DNA of 64,000 bases from Planctomycetota bacterium (GCA_024280755.1 JAJRPN010000004.1:108065-172064), one strand, 5' to 3'; positions 52,501 to 61,715 are shown, counted from the first letter of the stretch. Notes: generated from the letters alone by a model not told the origin. Translations and numbers: made by a program.

Positions 52501-52619
52501 TCACAGTCTACGATGACGATAAACCCGCCCCAATGTCCGCAAAGACCATGCGGTGGGATCTAGGCATCGATCGAATCGAGATCAACGCCCCAACACCCTC
52601 ACGCACACCCGGAGGCTAG
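49599..52619 (+). CDS. Very large OstA/LptC-like lipopolysaccharide-transport protein
   Basis: 1006 aa from ATG 49599. One N-terminal membrane helix (about 9-31) is followed by a long beta-rich region. Recurring patterns such as VAKFDEPLEFERRYLRL, GSNLTVILNELRDRVELIDVEHGDQIVI, ITAEAATMLM and LVADLSQGIIDLSGRGSIA are typical of OstA/LptA/LptC beta-jellyroll repeats. A low-complexity Ser/Pro/Asn linker lies near 225-260. LptC is about 190 aa and LptA about 185, so this is several times larger. Kdo genes immediately upstream support lipopolysaccharide export. No ribosome site; TACAAT lies 6 bases before the ATG. Its stop codon is in the border of a palindromic element. Confidence 0.78.
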   Translation: MPRPSGISVKAIGLIAAGLLTLAFALIIWFSMQSAPAPAQSNADLFPPNAAEIPNIEDSQTGGKMFVTMVDKNDPTRVAATLQADRFEPIGDGQRRLDNPESWIYLADGRAIKITAEAATMLMPDPNEPPESGTLEGNIRIESFASADDLTSPVLVAKFDEPLEFERRYLRLRSLGHFEIVSDQFDFSGSNLTVILNELRDRVELIDVEHGDQIVIRPNAQSDPKSTIASSSSSKPSNEPSNKPTGQSDPQAVAPTPTPAIRTRYHIELIDSIIASVAGSGQATGGRLDLWIALEENTLAPDAIKNISFIQSPKDSKAATSSTTQAGATTDIHPAQSAKTPTEIIIAWEGKMTVRPVDDHNNQEIPPEFEHNDVTMALSANADGSRDKKIDSGITFAIPNQQFVGQAHRMTYYATQGIIELNSIEQPKGIIKLQAQDSGMLMATKLVADLSQGIIDLSGRGSIAHNPVDQEEATIQWNKQALFTLAKIDDAISDRLAHAKFAGNVIAKQAGNGAGAKVLDIDFDPKLEAPISLTKLAMSEGVLSSVSRNMLSGKQLEIEFTPNASKTSVDPISIIADGQVLGRTPDSILRASHLDATLMRDLKGELVIRDARATAITTGPQASEVKYSGPQRTTARGQSLLIDGINETLVLLGAPAKLTQAGSSVTGNHINLNAKRRGIEVIGPGSFDHDITIENQESSTGQQLAGHVRATWKGSMRFDDALGSIVCEDQVKVISTPDAFTRDTLTAHRAEIKLSAKPTNDPIENKPKNATNTASNDRQLISARIFGHAPTGKDPIPAKIESRTYAIDDPERVTGLIYLEGPQVIVDNIAQTLEVPAPGVLLVMDRTQGETQTNSQTSAGLTKFTWQGKMALDRAAGTALFVDQVLVRQKTLATGNIAQLSTDQLDARFEIAANTTGSDAEPTTRLLGVDAIGSVRFLYQNRELIADAAVYDALSDSLFASAIGNKLVTVYDDDKPAPMSAKTMRWDLGIDRIEINAPTPSRTPGG

Positions 52620-52945
52620 GCCGTGCCTGACGACTCGTGTTCGATCACAAACTCGCCTCCCCCGGGCCTCCGGGGGAGGTGCCGATCGAAGTGAGGCGGA
52701 GGGGGTCTTCTTCTATCTTCCCCATTGCCTATTCCCTATTGCCCATTGCCTTCTTCAAGACCCCCTCCGTCTGCTGCGCAGCCACCTCCCCCGGAAGCCC
52801 GGGGGAGGCGATAATCAGAGCATTCTTGTGCGGAAGTTGAGCCGTCAGATAGAATCTGGTTTTTCTCTGGCAGTTCAAAGATATTTTGGGGGCAGCCCGG
52901 ATCGCCTGGGCGGACCAACGCAACGAGAGTGGTCAGAGCGACCTA
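52617..52945. repeat. TA-flanked palindromic element, copy 3, containing a paired hairpin element
   Basis: About 330 bp. The left end CTAGGCCGTGCCTGACGAC and right end GTGGTCAGAGCGACCTAG are imperfect inverted repeats bordered by CTAG. The TAG stop codons of both convergent flanking genes lie in these borders. The interior contains the second paired CCTCCCCCGGG element (52653-52812). No gene is seen inside. Confidence 0.6.
52653..52812. repeat. Paired GC-rich hairpin element (CCTCCCCCGGG type), copy 2
   Basis: Arms near 52653-52712 and 52753-52812 pair and are nearly identical in sequence to those at 42463-42619. The loop differs: here it is rich in CCCATTGCC-like repeats. Confidence 0.75.
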
Positions 52946-54205
52946 GCTCAAGCCTTCAACAAACTTTTTAAACCGATCCATCCCCGCATTGATCTGTTCC
53001 TCGCTGCACGCAAAGGTAATCCGAAGATGGTTCCCCGAGATCCCGCCGAAGTCGTCGCCGGGCACGAACGCAATATGCACCTCGTCGAGCATCGCTTCTG
53101 ATAAGCTCGGGGCATCGACAATCTTCGTGCCTCCCGCGCTGGTCTTGCCAAAGAGTTCGCTGACATCGGGAAAAACATAAAACGCACCAGTCGGCGTCGG
53201 GCAGGTCACACCCGGGATCTCGCCCAAACGATTCATGATCAGCTTCGCCCGCGAAGCGAACGCGTTGCGCATCATTTCGACTGTCTGTGCGACATCGGGA
53301 TTCGTCAATGCCTCGCGCACCGCAGCAAAGTTAAAGCTCGTGATGTTCGTGGTCATCTGTCCTTGAAGCGTGCCGATCCCTTTGATCAATTGTTTGCCAA
53401 ACTCGCCAGGCATCGCGACATATCCAATCCGCCAACCAGTCATCGCATATGCCTTGGACATCCCATTGAGTGTGATCACTCGATCAGCAATCTCAGGAAC
53501 CGATCCGATCGAGAAGTGTTTGGTTTCGCCATACACAATCTTCTCATAAATCTCATCGCTTAACACCACCAAGTTGGGTGCGATCTCACGGGTGTCGTGG
53601 ATCACTTGTGCCAACGCTCGCAAATCTGTTTCGCTATACATCGTCCCGCACGGATTGCTCGGCGAGTTCAAAATCAACAACCGAGACCGAGGCGTGATCG
53701 CATCCTTGAGCTGCTGGGCAGTAACTCGGAAGTCTGAATCTGGCCCAGCGTTGATCTCTTTGACGACTCCGCCGCTGAGTTCGCAGATCGGACGATACGA
53801 AACCCATGCCGGCGTCGGCAACAACATTTCCCAAGGCTCTTCACCATCTTCTGGAAAATCAAACAAGCATTGGATCGATGAATACAGCACATGCTTTCCA
53901 CCAACACCAATCGCAATATGCTCGCCGGTCAGTCCAGCAATCCCGTTCTCGGTGACGAGTTTATTGGCGATACAGTCTCGTGTTACCATATCACCCAGCG
54001 TTGGCGTGTATTTGGTTTGCCCGTCGAGCATCGCCTTGATCGCAGCGTCTTTAATCGGTCGAGGTGTATCGAAGTCCGGCTCGCCCGCAGCGAACCCAAG
54101 AACATCCACGCCCGATGCCTTAAGGGCTTTAGCGCGGCTGTTAAGCGCAACAGTAATGGAGGGTTTGAGGGTCGAAACGCGCCGAGAGAGTGTTGGATTG
54201 CTCAT
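52943..54205 (-). CDS. Class I pyridoxal-phosphate aminotransferase (aspartate aminotransferase-like)
   Basis: 420 aa. It is a fold-type I aminotransferase of subgroup I-gamma type: FAAGEPDFDTP near 38, Tyr and Asn of the cofactor pocket (NSPSNPCGTMY near 180), and SDEIYEKIVYG near 216. The Schiff-base Lys251 is in NGMSKAYAMTGWRIGY, and Arg259 is nearby. It transfers amino groups between aspartate (or an aromatic/other amino acid) and 2-oxoglutarate. A TATAAT hexamer lies 5 bases before the ATG and there is no ribosome site. The TAG stop coincides with the border of the palindromic element. Confidence 0.93.
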   Translation of the reverse strand: MSNPTLSRRVSTLKPSITVALNSRAKALKASGVDVLGFAAGEPDFDTPRPIKDAAIKAMLDGQTKYTPTLGDMVTRDCIANKLVTENGIAGLTGEHIAIGVGGKHVLYSSIQCLFDFPEDGEEPWEMLLPTPAWVSYRPICELSGGVVKEINAGPDSDFRVTAQQLKDAITPRSRLLILNSPSNPCGTMYSETDLRALAQVIHDTREIAPNLVVLSDEIYEKIVYGETKHFSIGSVPEIADRVITLNGMSKAYAMTGWRIGYVAMPGEFGKQLIKGIGTLQGQMTTNITSFNFAAVREALTNPDVAQTVEMMRNAFASRAKLIMNRLGEIPGVTCPTPTGAFYVFPDVSELFGKTSAGGTKIVDAPSLSEAMLDEVHIAFVPGDDFGGISGNHLRITFACSEEQINAGMDRFKKFVEGLS

Positions 54206-54241
54206 ACAAGATTATAGACGATCAGATGGTAAAAAGGCCGA

Positions 54242-54460
54242 TCAACCAAGCCGACGAGAAACATACATCACCGTCGCACAAGCACCAGTAACTCCCCAGA
54301 GCAGAAGCATCGTGTGCGCAACAAGCGGCAACACACTCAGCGCAACGCCCATCAACAACGCACGGTAATCCGCAGCCTTCTTCCCATACAAAAACAATCC
54401 CATACCCACAGTCCCAATCAGGACTCCCGATAACATCACTCCAGGATCATCAAAGTTCAT
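54242..54460 (-). CDS. Small two-helix membrane protein
   Basis: 72 aa. It is hydrophobic with two or three helices (VMLSGVLIGTVGMGLFLYGKKAADYRA and LSVLPLVAHTMLLLWGVTGAC, in pieces), Gly-rich in the first. Similar short proteins with the LFLYGKK motif occur in planctomycete genomes from memory; the function is unknown. AAGG precedes ATG 54460. It is 37 bases upstream of the aminotransferase on the same strand. Confidence 0.6.
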   Translation of the reverse strand: MNFDDPGVMLSGVLIGTVGMGLFLYGKKAADYRALLMGVALSVLPLVAHTMLLLWGVTGACATVMYVSRRLG

Positions 54461-54604
54461 AAACCCGCCTTAGGATGTACGCCGCTCAGTACGAAACGCT
54501 TTCTACGCATCCTCTGTCCTCTAAAATCGGATACCATCACCCAGTAAGCCAATTACTTCCAAATATTTATCCAATCCTTTTGCTCGCAAACGAACCCAGC
54601 CCCA

Positions 54605-55096
54605 ATGCCAACGATCACCATCACCACCACAATCAATGCCCCAATCGAACGAGTCTTCGATCTTGCTCGAAGCATCGATGCCCACATGGACTCAACCGCC
54701 AAGAGCAAAGAGATCGCCATCGATGGGGTAACAAGCGGGCTCATCGGGCTCAACGAAGAAGTCACCTGGCAAGCCACACATTTCGGGGTCAAACAAAGGC
54801 TCAAAGTCAGAATCACAGCCTTCGATCGCCCAACGCTCTTTGTCGACGAAATGATCTTCGGCGCCTTCAAATCCATGAAACACACCCATCGGTTTGAATC
54901 AACCGCCAGCCAAACCCACATGATCGACGAGCTTACTTTTCAAGCCCCATTGTGGGTGCTGGGGCGCATCGCCGAGAAGCTTTTCCTCACCCGCTACATG
55001 CACGGTTTTCTCCAAGAACGCAACACTGTCCTCAAATCCATCGCCGAATCGGATCAATGGAAATCGTTCCTCGAAACCGAGAATGCCTGCGATTGA
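54605..55096 (+). CDS. SRPBCC-superfamily (polyketide cyclase-like) protein
   Basis: 163 aa. It starts ITITTTINAPIERVFDLARSIDAHM, the first strand and helix of the START/SRPBCC fold. Strands follow (VTWQATHFGVKQRLKVRIT, FVDEMIFGAFKSMKHTHRFE), and the long C-terminal helix begins FLTRYMHGFLQERNTVL. The fold has a hydrophobic pocket and binds small lipophilic ligands; the ligand is unknown. It has no signal peptide and stands alone. Start ATG 54605 has no strong ribosome site. Confidence 0.78.
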   Translation: MPTITITTTINAPIERVFDLARSIDAHMDSTAKSKEIAIDGVTSGLIGLNEEVTWQATHFGVKQRLKVRITAFDRPTLFVDEMIFGAFKSMKHTHRFESTASQTHMIDELTFQAPLWVLGRIAEKLFLTRYMHGFLQERNTVLKSIAESDQWKSFLETENACD

Positions 55097-55280
55097 GCGG
55101 CTCTTTCTGATCAAATCATGTTCAATTGCAGCCGTACACCCGAAAATTAACCACATTCTCTCCCAATACACAAGAAATAGATCGCAACCATCGCCGTTAG
55201 GCGTGGTATAGTAGTGGGAATGCCCGACGGGGTGTTTGGTTTCTGTATGGATAAGCCCTGCGGAACGAATAGGAGCAGAT

Positions 55281-55877
55281 ATGGATCGGGCACAAGAACG
55301 GGATCTCATCGAGCGAGCAATCGCTGGCGAACGCCAAGCTGCGGGAGATCTTATCCGCGCCCACCAACGCTCAGTCTACGGCTACATCCTCCGCATGTCA
55401 GGACGCCCAGATGTCGCAGAAGACATCGTCCAAGAAGCATTCGTTCGTGTATTGGGTAACCTGCACCGCTTCGATTTTCGCTTCCGCTTCTCCACATGGC
55501 TCTTTACTATCGCCCGCCGACTCTACATGAACGCGATGGCCAAAAACAAACCAATCTATGACACCGACTTTGTCGGCTCAATGGGCCGATCCCAAGGGCG
55601 ATCAAACTCCTCCACAGAATCAACCGTCTACGCCGATGAACGCCAACGCGTCCAGCACGATGCCCTCCAAGAAGCCTTGCTCACGCTCACCAACGAGCAA
55701 CGCGAGATCATCATCCTCTTTCACCAGCTCGATTGGTCGATCTCTCTCATAGCGACACACCTCGACATGCCCGAAGGTACGATCAAGTCTCATCTCCATC
55801 GCGGACGCAAGCGTCTGCGTGTGATGTTCAAAGATAAGTCACGCCTCGCCGAGCAACTCGCGGGGGTCGCGCTGTGA
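55281..55877 (+). CDS. ECF-type RNA polymerase sigma factor
   Basis: 198 aa. Region 2 is near 30-90 (ILRMSGRPDVAEDIVQEAFVRVLGNLHRFDFRFRFSTWLFTIARRL in pieces). Region 4 is near 130-190 (LTNEQREIIILFHQLDWSISLIATHLDMPEGTIKSHLHRGRKRL in pieces). The linker between is longer than usual and Ser/Asn-rich. AGGAG precedes the ATG, and TATAGT at 55207-55212 is a possible promoter element. Its stop overlaps the GTG start of the putative anti-sigma gene by 4 bases, the standard arrangement for a sigma/anti-sigma pair. Confidence 0.92.
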   Translation: MDRAQERDLIERAIAGERQAAGDLIRAHQRSVYGYILRMSGRPDVAEDIVQEAFVRVLGNLHRFDFRFRFSTWLFTIARRLYMNAMAKNKPIYDTDFVGSMGRSQGRSNSSTESTVYADERQRVQHDALQEALLTLTNEQREIIILFHQLDWSISLIATHLDMPEGTIKSHLHRGRKRLRVMFKDKSRLAEQLAGVAL

Positions 55878-56740
55878 AGTCTCCTCGTGATCATCATCCC
55901 GATTCAAAGAAGAGCACGCATCCAGACATGCGTGCAGATGCGCCCGGCCGAATCCCTGAGTCGCTCATCGATGCGGCAATCGATGGCGAACTCAATGCCG
56001 ACATCCAACGCGAAATCGCCCACGCCCTCCAATACGATCCGATCCGCAAGCAAGAACTCCTCGACACCAACGACGCGATCAATGCGCTCCAGATGCCAAT
56101 CTCGATGCCCGACTTTGCAGATGTTGTCCTCGCTCGCGCAGACCGCCACCGCAAGTTCATTCCTGCCCAGTGGCGTTCGCATGTTCGCGCCGGGCGTCTG
56201 GGGATTGCCGCCGCTTTGCTCATGACCCTCATGAGCGTCGCCGGGCTCCAACGAATTTACCCTCGACTGACTACATTCGCTTCTCACCCAACGCCAGTGC
56301 TCAATATCGAGCAAGCTGTCGGGCATGATGCCAATGTGTTTGCCAACAATGTAACTTGCGAAGTCGAGAACATCCGCACCCGCATCCAGCCTCTCGCATC
56401 GCTGCTCCCAATGCCAGGAAAAACGAATCACCATTTCGACACAGCCCTTGCGCCGTCACGATCAACGCGATCATCTGGTTCATCTCAAGCATTCCCAACC
56501 CGTTCACCCGCCAACGATCTCCGATTTGTCACTATGGGCAGCGGGTTCTCTACGCTCTATGTATTCAGTTTCAATCAAGATATCGCGACCCCTCGCGAGC
56601 ATCATTCCCTTCGCCTTCTCGGCACCAACGCGCCCAACAACTGGACATCCACTTCAACCAATCTTGTCCGGTTCCCGAATCAAGACACCCAAGCAAGTCC
56701 TGCCCAATGGGTAGAGCTCAATGTTCCCGCCTTGCCATGA
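55874..56740 (+). CDS. Putative membrane-anchored anti-sigma factor
   Basis: 288 aa. The N-terminus has a zinc-free anti-sigma-like helical pattern (ESLIDAAIDGELNADIQREIAHALQYDPIRKQELLDT in pieces), followed by one membrane helix (about 116-136). The periplasmic tail is Ser/Thr/Asn-rich. The position right after the ECF gene with overlapping start supports the role; no zinc-binding HxxxCxxC is seen. Signals sensed outside the membrane would free the sigma factor. Confidence 0.7.
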   Translation: MKSPRDHHPDSKKSTHPDMRADAPGRIPESLIDAAIDGELNADIQREIAHALQYDPIRKQELLDTNDAINALQMPISMPDFADVVLARADRHRKFIPAQWRSHVRAGRLGIAAALLMTLMSVAGLQRIYPRLTTFASHPTPVLNIEQAVGHDANVFANNVTCEVENIRTRIQPLASLLPMPGKTNHHFDTALAPSRSTRSSGSSQAFPTRSPANDLRFVTMGSGFSTLYVFSFNQDIATPREHHSLRLLGTNAPNNWTSTSTNLVRFPNQDTQASPAQWVELNVPALP

Positions 56741-56762
56741 TCCTCTTTGTGAACACCTTCCC

Positions 56763-58568
56763 GTGAGCACTCAACTCCCATCTCGCTTGCGTTTGATCTC
56801 TCATTGCTTGCACTTTGTCGCAGCAATCCTTCTCTTTGCATCGCCGGTATATGCCGCTTCGCCAGATCATCAGCCTTCAAATCCACCAAGCCCATTCGCA
56901 TTGCTCGCAGATGTCCCTATGTCCATCGATGCCGCAGCCGTTTTCAATAACCCCGCCCAGCAGTTCCTCCTGAGTGATTCTGGACGCATGGGACGAAAAA
57001 TGCTCTCCTTTACCGGCGTGTTTTCCAACACCCAACACGCCTTCGATGCACTGGCCAAAGCCTTCGATGTTTCTACCGATGAACTCATCAAAGCATTCTT
57101 CTCAAAGCGTGTGATCGTCATGTGGGATTCCATCGCAGCTTCCGACTCTGCCTTCGGACTCGCCAACGCGATGGACACCAACTGGACCATCGCCTGCGAG
57201 GTCGAGCCAGAGTACATCCAGCAAATCCGCCTGCACCTCAAGCCAATCCGTCGAAGCATAGAACACGGCCAAACAATCTACGCCATCGAAAAAGGGCGAT
57301 ACGAACTCGTCCTTCTCACCAACAATCATCTCCGATCAGAGAAACAAAAAGCCGCAGCCACCAGCATGATTATCCTCGCGCCCAAGCGAGGTGCCAAACT
57401 TCTCGATCAGGTCCTTGAATCCTTTGCTTCGAACCCAGACGCAGCCAATAAACCAAACCACAAAGCAGCTGCGCCTCGCCCAAAGTCAATTCTGCACACA
57501 CGCGAAAAACTCATCGCCAGCATCGAAGCCCAAAGCACGCCCTGGTCCGCAGCGTGGATTATCCAACTCGATCGGTTCATGAACATCCCGCAATCGCCAG
57601 CCGTTCAAAGCCAAGAACCCAAGGTCCAATCCGCAGCGGCCGGGCTGCTCAACATCAACGCGGGCAAAGTTTCAGCCCTGTTTTCAACCGATATCAAACT
57701 CAACTTGCCCAAGTCTGACGCCCCGATCGGGCTGCTGGGCGCAGTGGGGGGCGATGCGATTCTCGCGGTCGCCTTGTCAAAAACACCGACGCTCCTCGTT
57801 GACCGAGACATCGTTCACTACATGTTTAATCTCGGGATCTCAACGGACATTCTCCGCGAGCAAGATCCTTCAATGTATCCTGATGGCCCCGGGCTCATCT
57901 TGCTCTCGAAGGTCCCCAACAACCAATCGGACAACCAATCAAACAATCAAAGCGCATCAAAGTACGCCTTGCCAATCGCCTTGACCCTGATGACTCAACT
58001 TGATCAGCCCAATGGCCATCAGCACAAGGACACTCAAGAATCCGCGATTCATGCCGATCGCATCATGCACGACCTCTTCGCCACTTTCAATACTGACAAA
58101 GCCCCCTCATTCCAAGGCCGATTCCCCAATGTCATCCGTTCACACACATTCCAAAACCCGTCATATGTAAAAACGACCCTGCCCCAGAGTACCTGGCCGG
58201 GGCAGTTCGGAAACATCTCTTGGGTTTCAAGCACTTTCTCGAAGAAACAAGTGCTCATCACTTCACTCGCTCCGCACTATGCAGATACCACCAGCCGCGT
58301 GCGATGGGTGGTCGAAGCAACACAAAGCCTCGACGCCATCCCATCAGAACCAGTCGAATCAGGAATCATCTTCAGCGGCTACCTCCGCCCAAATCAGATG
58401 CTTCCGCTCTTTGAATCCTCAGATTCCACTAACGCAATCAGCATGGGAATCCTCAAACTCATCGATCGTGTCCAATGGGAACTCGCCAGAAGCCCCGTCG
58501 GCCTGCGAGGCACAACCTCGATCGAGTTCGCACGCTTTGGAAACAGCACCAAACTCGGCAAACGCTGA
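56763..58568 (+). CDS. Large exported protein, function unknown
   Basis: 601 aa from GTG 56763 (ATG 56721, overlapping the previous gene, is an alternative). A signal peptide ends near residue 31 (VYA before ASP). It has a repeated alpha/beta appearance (LADVPMSIDAAAVFNNPAQQFLLSD, VVEATQSLDAIPSEPVESGIIFSGYLRP) and a Gln/Asn-rich stretch (DNQSNNQSA) near 400. No family recognised. Its position after the sigma/anti-sigma pair suggests it could be part of the same regulon. It converges on the PEP-CTERM-like gene. Confidence 0.62.
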   Translation: MSTQLPSRLRLISHCLHFVAAILLFASPVYAASPDHQPSNPPSPFALLADVPMSIDAAAVFNNPAQQFLLSDSGRMGRKMLSFTGVFSNTQHAFDALAKAFDVSTDELIKAFFSKRVIVMWDSIAASDSAFGLANAMDTNWTIACEVEPEYIQQIRLHLKPIRRSIEHGQTIYAIEKGRYELVLLTNNHLRSEKQKAAATSMIILAPKRGAKLLDQVLESFASNPDAANKPNHKAAAPRPKSILHTREKLIASIEAQSTPWSAAWIIQLDRFMNIPQSPAVQSQEPKVQSAAAGLLNINAGKVSALFSTDIKLNLPKSDAPIGLLGAVGGDAILAVALSKTPTLLVDRDIVHYMFNLGISTDILREQDPSMYPDGPGLILLSKVPNNQSDNQSNNQSASKYALPIALTLMTQLDQPNGHQHKDTQESAIHADRIMHDLFATFNTDKAPSFQGRFPNVIRSHTFQNPSYVKTTLPQSTWPGQFGNISWVSSTFSKKQVLITSLAPHYADTTSRVRWVVEATQSLDAIPSEPVESGIIFSGYLRPNQMLPLFESSDSTNAISMGILKLIDRVQWELARSPVGLRGTTSIEFARFGNSTKLGKR

Positions 58569-58580
58569 TTGATCAGTTGT

Positions 58581-59456
58581 TTATCGCTTGCGTCGAGAAA
58601 CAAGCCCAAGCCCCGCTCCAAAGAGCGAGAGCGCACCCGGAGTTGGTACCGAAGCACCTCCAACCACACGCTCGACAAGAATGTTGTCAATCCCCCAACT
58701 CTCATCAGCAAGCGATTGAGAAAGTGACCCAATAAAATCAATCTGCAAACGATCCGTTGGATCGCTCAGTTCGACAAGCAGCACGACATCCCGATAGATA
58801 TGATCAGCCCAATTTGGGTTATACACATTCTGGCTTGGCGTTTCGTCTGGCATTCGAAAATTGCGATCAAGCGTTCCAACAAACAGAAATTCATCAAACA
58901 CGCGTTCCCCATTAATCTCTACCGCGAACGAATCCATACCGTGAGGCGTGTTGTACCCATCCCAAGAATCAAACTGCATCAGATCAAAGTGAATCGCGTA
59001 TGTCCCGGCTACGAACATCGGCGGGCCACTATTGCCCCCGTTGTCGCCACCCGTATTCAAATCACCAAAATCAATTGTCGGCCCATCAAGGTTGCCATTG
59101 TTCCCCGAGCCGGCCCAGCCCCCCCCGCCAGATCCCTCAGGGATCGGCTCACTAAAGTCATTATCATGAAACCAGTTGAGCGTTACATCGTGCGTGCTGC
59201 CGCTCGGCTGCCCTCCGCCCGACGAGTTCGCTTCCGTGGCAAGCAAGTTGAGCGTTATTTGTTGGGTTCCATATCGCCCAAGCACCTTTGTGTATGGCCC
59301 GCCAAGATCAGCAACAACCTGGCTCGACCAGAGTCCCTGAGCATTGCTCCAGTTCTCAAAGTCTTGTTGATAGATCACATCAGCATTGGCAGCCGATGAT
59401 CCGATAAGCATTCCGCCGACAAGAAGAAGCTTTGCGTGTAGAAGGTTGTTTGTCAT
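58581..59456 (-). CDS. Secreted protein with PEP-CTERM-like sorting tail
   Basis: 291 aa. A signal peptide ends near residue 24 (ANA before DVI). Residues 24-260 form a beta-rich, Gly/Asn-rich, low-Cys domain. The tail VPTPGALSLFGAGLGLVSRRKR has the PEP-CTERM layout, with Pro-Thr-Pro in place of PEP, a short hydrophobic helix and a basic end. An exosortase elsewhere would cleave it. AGAGGAC lies about 10 bases before ATG 59456. It converges on the gene at 56763. Confidence 0.78.
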   Translation of the reverse strand: MTNNLLHAKLLLVGGMLIGSSAANADVIYQQDFENWSNAQGLWSSQVVADLGGPYTKVLGRYGTQQITLNLLATEANSSGGGQPSGSTHDVTLNWFHDNDFSEPIPEGSGGGGWAGSGNNGNLDGPTIDFGDLNTGGDNGGNSGPPMFVAGTYAIHFDLMQFDSWDGYNTPHGMDSFAVEINGERVFDEFLFVGTLDRNFRMPDETPSQNVYNPNWADHIYRDVVLLVELSDPTDRLQIDFIGSLSQSLADESWGIDNILVERVVGGASVPTPGALSLFGAGLGLVSRRKR

Positions 59457-59749
59457 AGGGGTTTGTCCTCTCTGAAGTTGTTTTCGTTGTACACAGACCC
59501 ATCCCCAAGAGGGCAAGCCCGGACACTACAACATGCCCTAATAAACGATCACCGCCACCCCAAACCTGCCTACAGCCATCCCAGCGGTGGGGGATGGGAC
59601 GGAGAGTAAAAATAGAGAACAGATTTCGCCATATGTCCCGTTCCGATAAGAGGATGGATACACTTACAACCGCGCACAGCGCAATCACTGTCGTACCCAA
59701 TCGAGCCTATTGAATGAATCAGCAGGCTGTCGTTGACCCCGGAGAGCAC

Positions 59750-61657
59750 ATGCCCCCTTCATCATCCGCAAAAACCGTTTCATCGCTCCGCAATGTCGCG
59801 ATCATCGCCCATGTCGATCACGGCAAAACAACACTCGTAGACAACCTCCTCAAACAATCAGGAAACTTCCGCGCCGGCGAACTCGAAAAACTCGAAGGCG
59901 GACAGCACAACCTCATCCTCGACTCCAACGAACTCGAACGAGAACGCGGCATCACCATCCTCTCAAAGAACTGTGCAGTCAACTACCACGCACAAGATGG
60001 CACCGATTACCGAATCAATATCATCGACACCCCGGGTCACGCGGATTTCGGCGGCGAAGTAGAACGCGTCCTCCAAATGGCCGACGGCTGTATCCTCGTC
60101 GTAGACGCCTACGAAGGACCAATGCCCCAAACCCGCTTTGTCATGGGCAAAGCACTCGAAGCCGGTCTCAAACCAGTAATCGTCATCAACAAGTGTGACC
60201 GCGTCGACGGCGAGCCAGACCGCGTCATCGGCGAAGTCTTCGACCTCCTCGTTTCACTCGGCGCAGACGACGACTCGCTCGACTTCCCAATCGTCTACGC
60301 ATCCGCACGCGACGGCTGGGCACTCGACGAATGGGACGGCGAAACCAAAGGCGAAAACCTCCTCCCCGTATTCGAAGCAATCGTCGCCCATGTCCCACAC
60401 CCAGATGTATACATCGAAAAACCACTGCGTATGCAGGTGACAACCCTCGGCTTCTCAGAATATGTCGGACGCATCGGCGTCGGGCGAATCTACCAAGGCA
60501 CCGTTAAGGACGGCCAGCAAGTCGTCATCGTCAAACATCTCGAAGGCGGCAAGACCAAAGAGATCAAAGCCAAAATCGGCTCACTCGAAGGCTTCGAAGG
60601 ACTTTCAAAGGTCCCGGCTCCATTCATCTCCGCAGGCGACCTCTGTGCAATCTCTGGGCTCGGCGATATCGATATCGGCGACACCATCTGTGACCCAGAT
60701 CACCCAGAAGCCATGGACGAAGTCGCCATCGACGAACCGACCATCTCCATGACCTTCAGGGTCAATGACTCACCATTCGCAGGCCAAGAAGGCGAGTTCG
60801 TCACATCACGCCAGCTCAAGAACCGCCTCGCTCGCGAACTCGAGCACAATGTCGCACTCCGCGTAGAGCCAGGTCGCACAATGGACGAGTTCATCGTCTC
60901 AGGGAGAGGCCTCCTCCATCTCGGTATCCTCCTCGAAACCATGCGACGCGAAGGATTCGAACTCGCCGTCGGGCGCCCAATCGTCATCGAACGCGATATC
61001 GAAGGCGTCAAGTGCGAACCACTCGAAGAACTCGTCATCGACTGTCCAGATGACTGTGTCGGTGCAGTCATGCAAATCGTTGGCGAACGCAAGGGGGAAC
61101 TCGTCTCGATGGACCCACGCGGCAACGGCATCACCCATTGCATCTTCAAAATCACATCCCGCGCCCTCATCGGCATGCGTGGACGCATCCTCACCTCCAC
61201 CTCCGGTGAAGCGATCATGCACCACACATTCATCGAGTTCGTACCAGTCACCGGCGAGCGCCCAACTCGCCACGCAGGCGTGATGGTCAACACCGCCAAC
61301 GGCCAAATCACCGAATACGCCGTCATCAACCTCCACGAACGAGGAATCATGCTCCTCTCACCGGGTGTCAAGGTTTACGCAGGTCAAGTCGTCGGCGAGC
61401 ACAACCGCGCCAACGACATCGAAGTCAACGCCGTCCGTGTCAAGAAGCTCGACAACATGCGTGCCGCCAACAAAGACGCAACCGTCTCGATCAAACAACC
61501 CAAAGACCTCTCACTTGAACAGTCATTGGAATACATTGATGATGACGAGTTGGTCGAGTTGACCCCAAAGTCAATTCGTATCCGCAAGGTAGAACTCAAC
61601 GAATCCATGCGTCGCCGAACCGCAAGACAAGAAAAGTCAGCCGCCAAATCAAGCTGA
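59750..61657 (+). CDS. bipA: Translational GTPase BipA/TypA
   Basis: 635 aa. G1 is [12 protein letters not shown]2 ERERGITI, G3 DTPGHADF, G4 INKCDR and G5 SARDG (all within the first 210 residues), followed by EF-G-like domains III and V and the BipA C-terminal domain. The GTPase binds the ribosome and aids growth at low temperature and under stress. ATG 59750 has GGAG 5 bases upstream; an ATG at 59714 without a ribosome site adds 12 residues. A terminator follows directly. Confidence 0.95.
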   Translation: MPPSSSAKTVSSLRNVAIIAHVDHGKTTLVDNLLKQSGNFRAGELEKLEGGQHNLILDSNELERERGITILSKNCAVNYHAQDGTDYRINIIDTPGHADFGGEVERVLQMADGCILVVDAYEGPMPQTRFVMGKALEAGLKPVIVINKCDRVDGEPDRVIGEVFDLLVSLGADDDSLDFPIVYASARDGWALDEWDGETKGENLLPVFEAIVAHVPHPDVYIEKPLRMQVTTLGFSEYVGRIGVGRIYQGTVKDGQQVVIVKHLEGGKTKEIKAKIGSLEGFEGLSKVPAPFISAGDLCAISGLGDIDIGDTICDPDHPEAMDEVAIDEPTISMTFRVNDSPFAGQEGEFVTSRQLKNRLARELEHNVALRVEPGRTMDEFIVSGRGLLHLGILLETMRREGFELAVGRPIVIERDIEGVKCEPLEELVIDCPDDCVGAVMQIVGERKGELVSMDPRGNGITHCIFKITSRALIGMRGRILTSTSGEAIMHHTFIEFVPVTGERPTRHAGVMVNTANGQITEYAVINLHERGIMLLSPGVKVYAGQVVGEHNRANDIEVNAVRVKKLDNMRAANKDATVSIKQPKDLSLEQSLEYIDDDELVELTPKSIRIRKVELNESMRRRTARQEKSAAKSS

Positions 61658-61684
61658 TCAATACCAAATAGAAATCAACCCCCG

Positions 61685-61715
61685 AACTCCCTCGCCCAAG
61701 CGGGGGAGTTTTTTC
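61685..61715 (+). terminator. Intrinsic terminator of bipA
   Basis: AACTCCCTCGC (61685-61695) pairs with GCGGGGGAGTT (61700-61710) with one G-T pair and ends in six T residues, 27 bases after the bipA stop. Confidence 0.85.
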
